DNA of 64,000 nt from Siderastrea siderea (Eukaryota; Cnidaria; Anthozoa; Scleractinia; Rhizangiidae): NCBI GenBank assembly GCA_964030785.1, contig OZ034968.1, positions 43,958,186 through 44,022,185 of the forward strand, in the 5' to 3' direction. Positions 63,360 to 64,000 of the stretch are shown here, one piece after another; positions within the stretch are counted from its first letter, which is position 1; each line of letters opens with the position of its first letter. The position numbers and the translations under genes were made by a program. The notes beneath the pieces were generated by a model that worked only from the letters and a program-made list of their open reading frames with translations, had not been told where the DNA came from and did not search any database.

Positions 63360-63517
63360 GCCAGCTAGCTCCTGAAATCCCAACTGGAGGGAGGGTAAGT
63401 TCGAAGTGGGGTGGGGGCAGAATCTCCCACCCACTTCGAACTTATGGGGATGTGCAATATGAAAAGCCTGAGGCTTTTCATCTTCTTGATTATGGGGATA
63501 TGAAAATATGGCAATGT

Positions 63518-63860
63518 GCTGCTGGACAGGGTATGGTTTTTGGCCTCCCTGTCCTATGCATTTTTATTTTCCTAAACAGGGTCTGAACTTGTCCTGAACA
63601 GTGCACGGTTGCACGATTGTCAGCTGGCTTATCTAGTATTCAGTGATCCTAGATCGGAGATGCTTGCCGGTCTCCAAAACACTTAAGCGTGTATTTTATC
63701 ATTTGTCCTAAACAGGGACCTAAAATAAAAGGTGCTGTCCTAAACAGGGTTAGTATTTCAGGGCAATTGTCGTCCTATACAGGGTCAGGGTTTCAGACCC
63801 TCAGTGGCACCCCTATACCCAAACATGGGTCAAGTGCCCCCCCAACCTGGGGGGGTAGGT
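63518..63860 (+). repeat. CAGGGTATGG repeat, copy 2
   Basis: Same-orientation relative of 60,783-61,160: GGACAGGGTATGGTTTTTGG, GGTGCTGTCCTAAACAGGGT, CCCTCAGTGGCACCCCTATA and CCAAACATGGGTCAAGTG. Ends beside a short GC hairpin (CCCCCCCAACCTGGGGGGG). Confidence 0.7.
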
Positions 63861-64000
63861 TAGCCTTTCTATTTCTTGTTCACGATGTTACTTTCTTCTA
63901 TTGACTCTGTCGCACTTTTGAGCTTAATAAATTGACACCTAGATAAAGTTACTTTTTCTCAGTAGTGAATGGCAAACCATAACATTTTGATTAAGCATGC

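Noticed and set aside
1..64000. Bacterial or free viral origin of the window
   Set aside because: Spliced genes, microsatellites, nested eukaryotic transposons and the HEPN-NACHT-WD40 gene all point to an animal chromosome.

Overview
The window looks like eukaryotic, animal, repeat-rich DNA, most likely from an anthozoan cnidarian (stony coral or sea anemone). The reasons are AT-rich intergenic DNA with microsatellites, GT/AG introns, a HEPN(DZIP3-like)-NACHT-WD40 gene of a kind greatly expanded in cnidarians, and a dense mix of Maverick/Polinton, DIRS, MULE, Penelope and LINE remnants. The species assignment is inference; no marker gene is present. Almost nothing here is an ordinary host gene, and most coding sequence belongs to mobile elements.

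Layout. 1-9.4 kb: intergenic DNA with a tyrosine recombinase fragment (about 0.9-1.2 kb), a LINE fragment (1.6-2.2 kb) and dispersed repeats. 9,486-19,158: a complete Mutator-like element (MULE). It has terminal inverted repeats (TIRs) of about 450 bp, a 9-bp target duplication, a decayed Ulp1-like protease, a MULE/SWIM transposase and PHD-finger exons; a 467-bp MITE sits inside its left TIR. About 21.5-36.9 kb: a degraded Maverick/Polinton (adintovirus-like) element. It carries protein-primed DNA polymerase B, retroviral-type integrase, a parvovirus-type phospholipase A2 protein, an adenovirus-type protease, a major capsid protein, a packaging ATPase and a collagen-like fibre gene. Many of its genes carry frameshifts or stops; the ATPase and a small membrane protein are open.

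38,332-49,716: a second DNA transposon with about 96 bp of identical TIR. Its subterminal arrays of a 20-bp repeat have 7 copies on the left and 21 on the right. It encodes an intact DD34E integrase-like transposase and, convergently, a zinc-ribbon plus HECT ubiquitin-ligase gene. A complete DIRS-type tyrosine recombinase retrotransposon (41,561-46,458) lies inside the HECT exon; the exon frame is continuous if the insertion and one AATT are discounted.

50-64 kb: a tRNA-derived foldback element, a long hairpin, the broken HEPN-NACHT-WD40 gene on the minus strand (about 52.0-56.7 kb), a CTGA microsatellite, a Penelope GIY-YIG fragment, and several repeats, two families of which recur within the window.

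The most notable theme is that two unrelated cut-and-paste transposons carry ubiquitin-like pathway enzymes. The MULE has a deSUMOylase-type protease and the 38-50 kb element has a HECT E3. The second, with its asymmetric repeat arrays and nested DIRS insertion, is the best candidate for a poorly described system.
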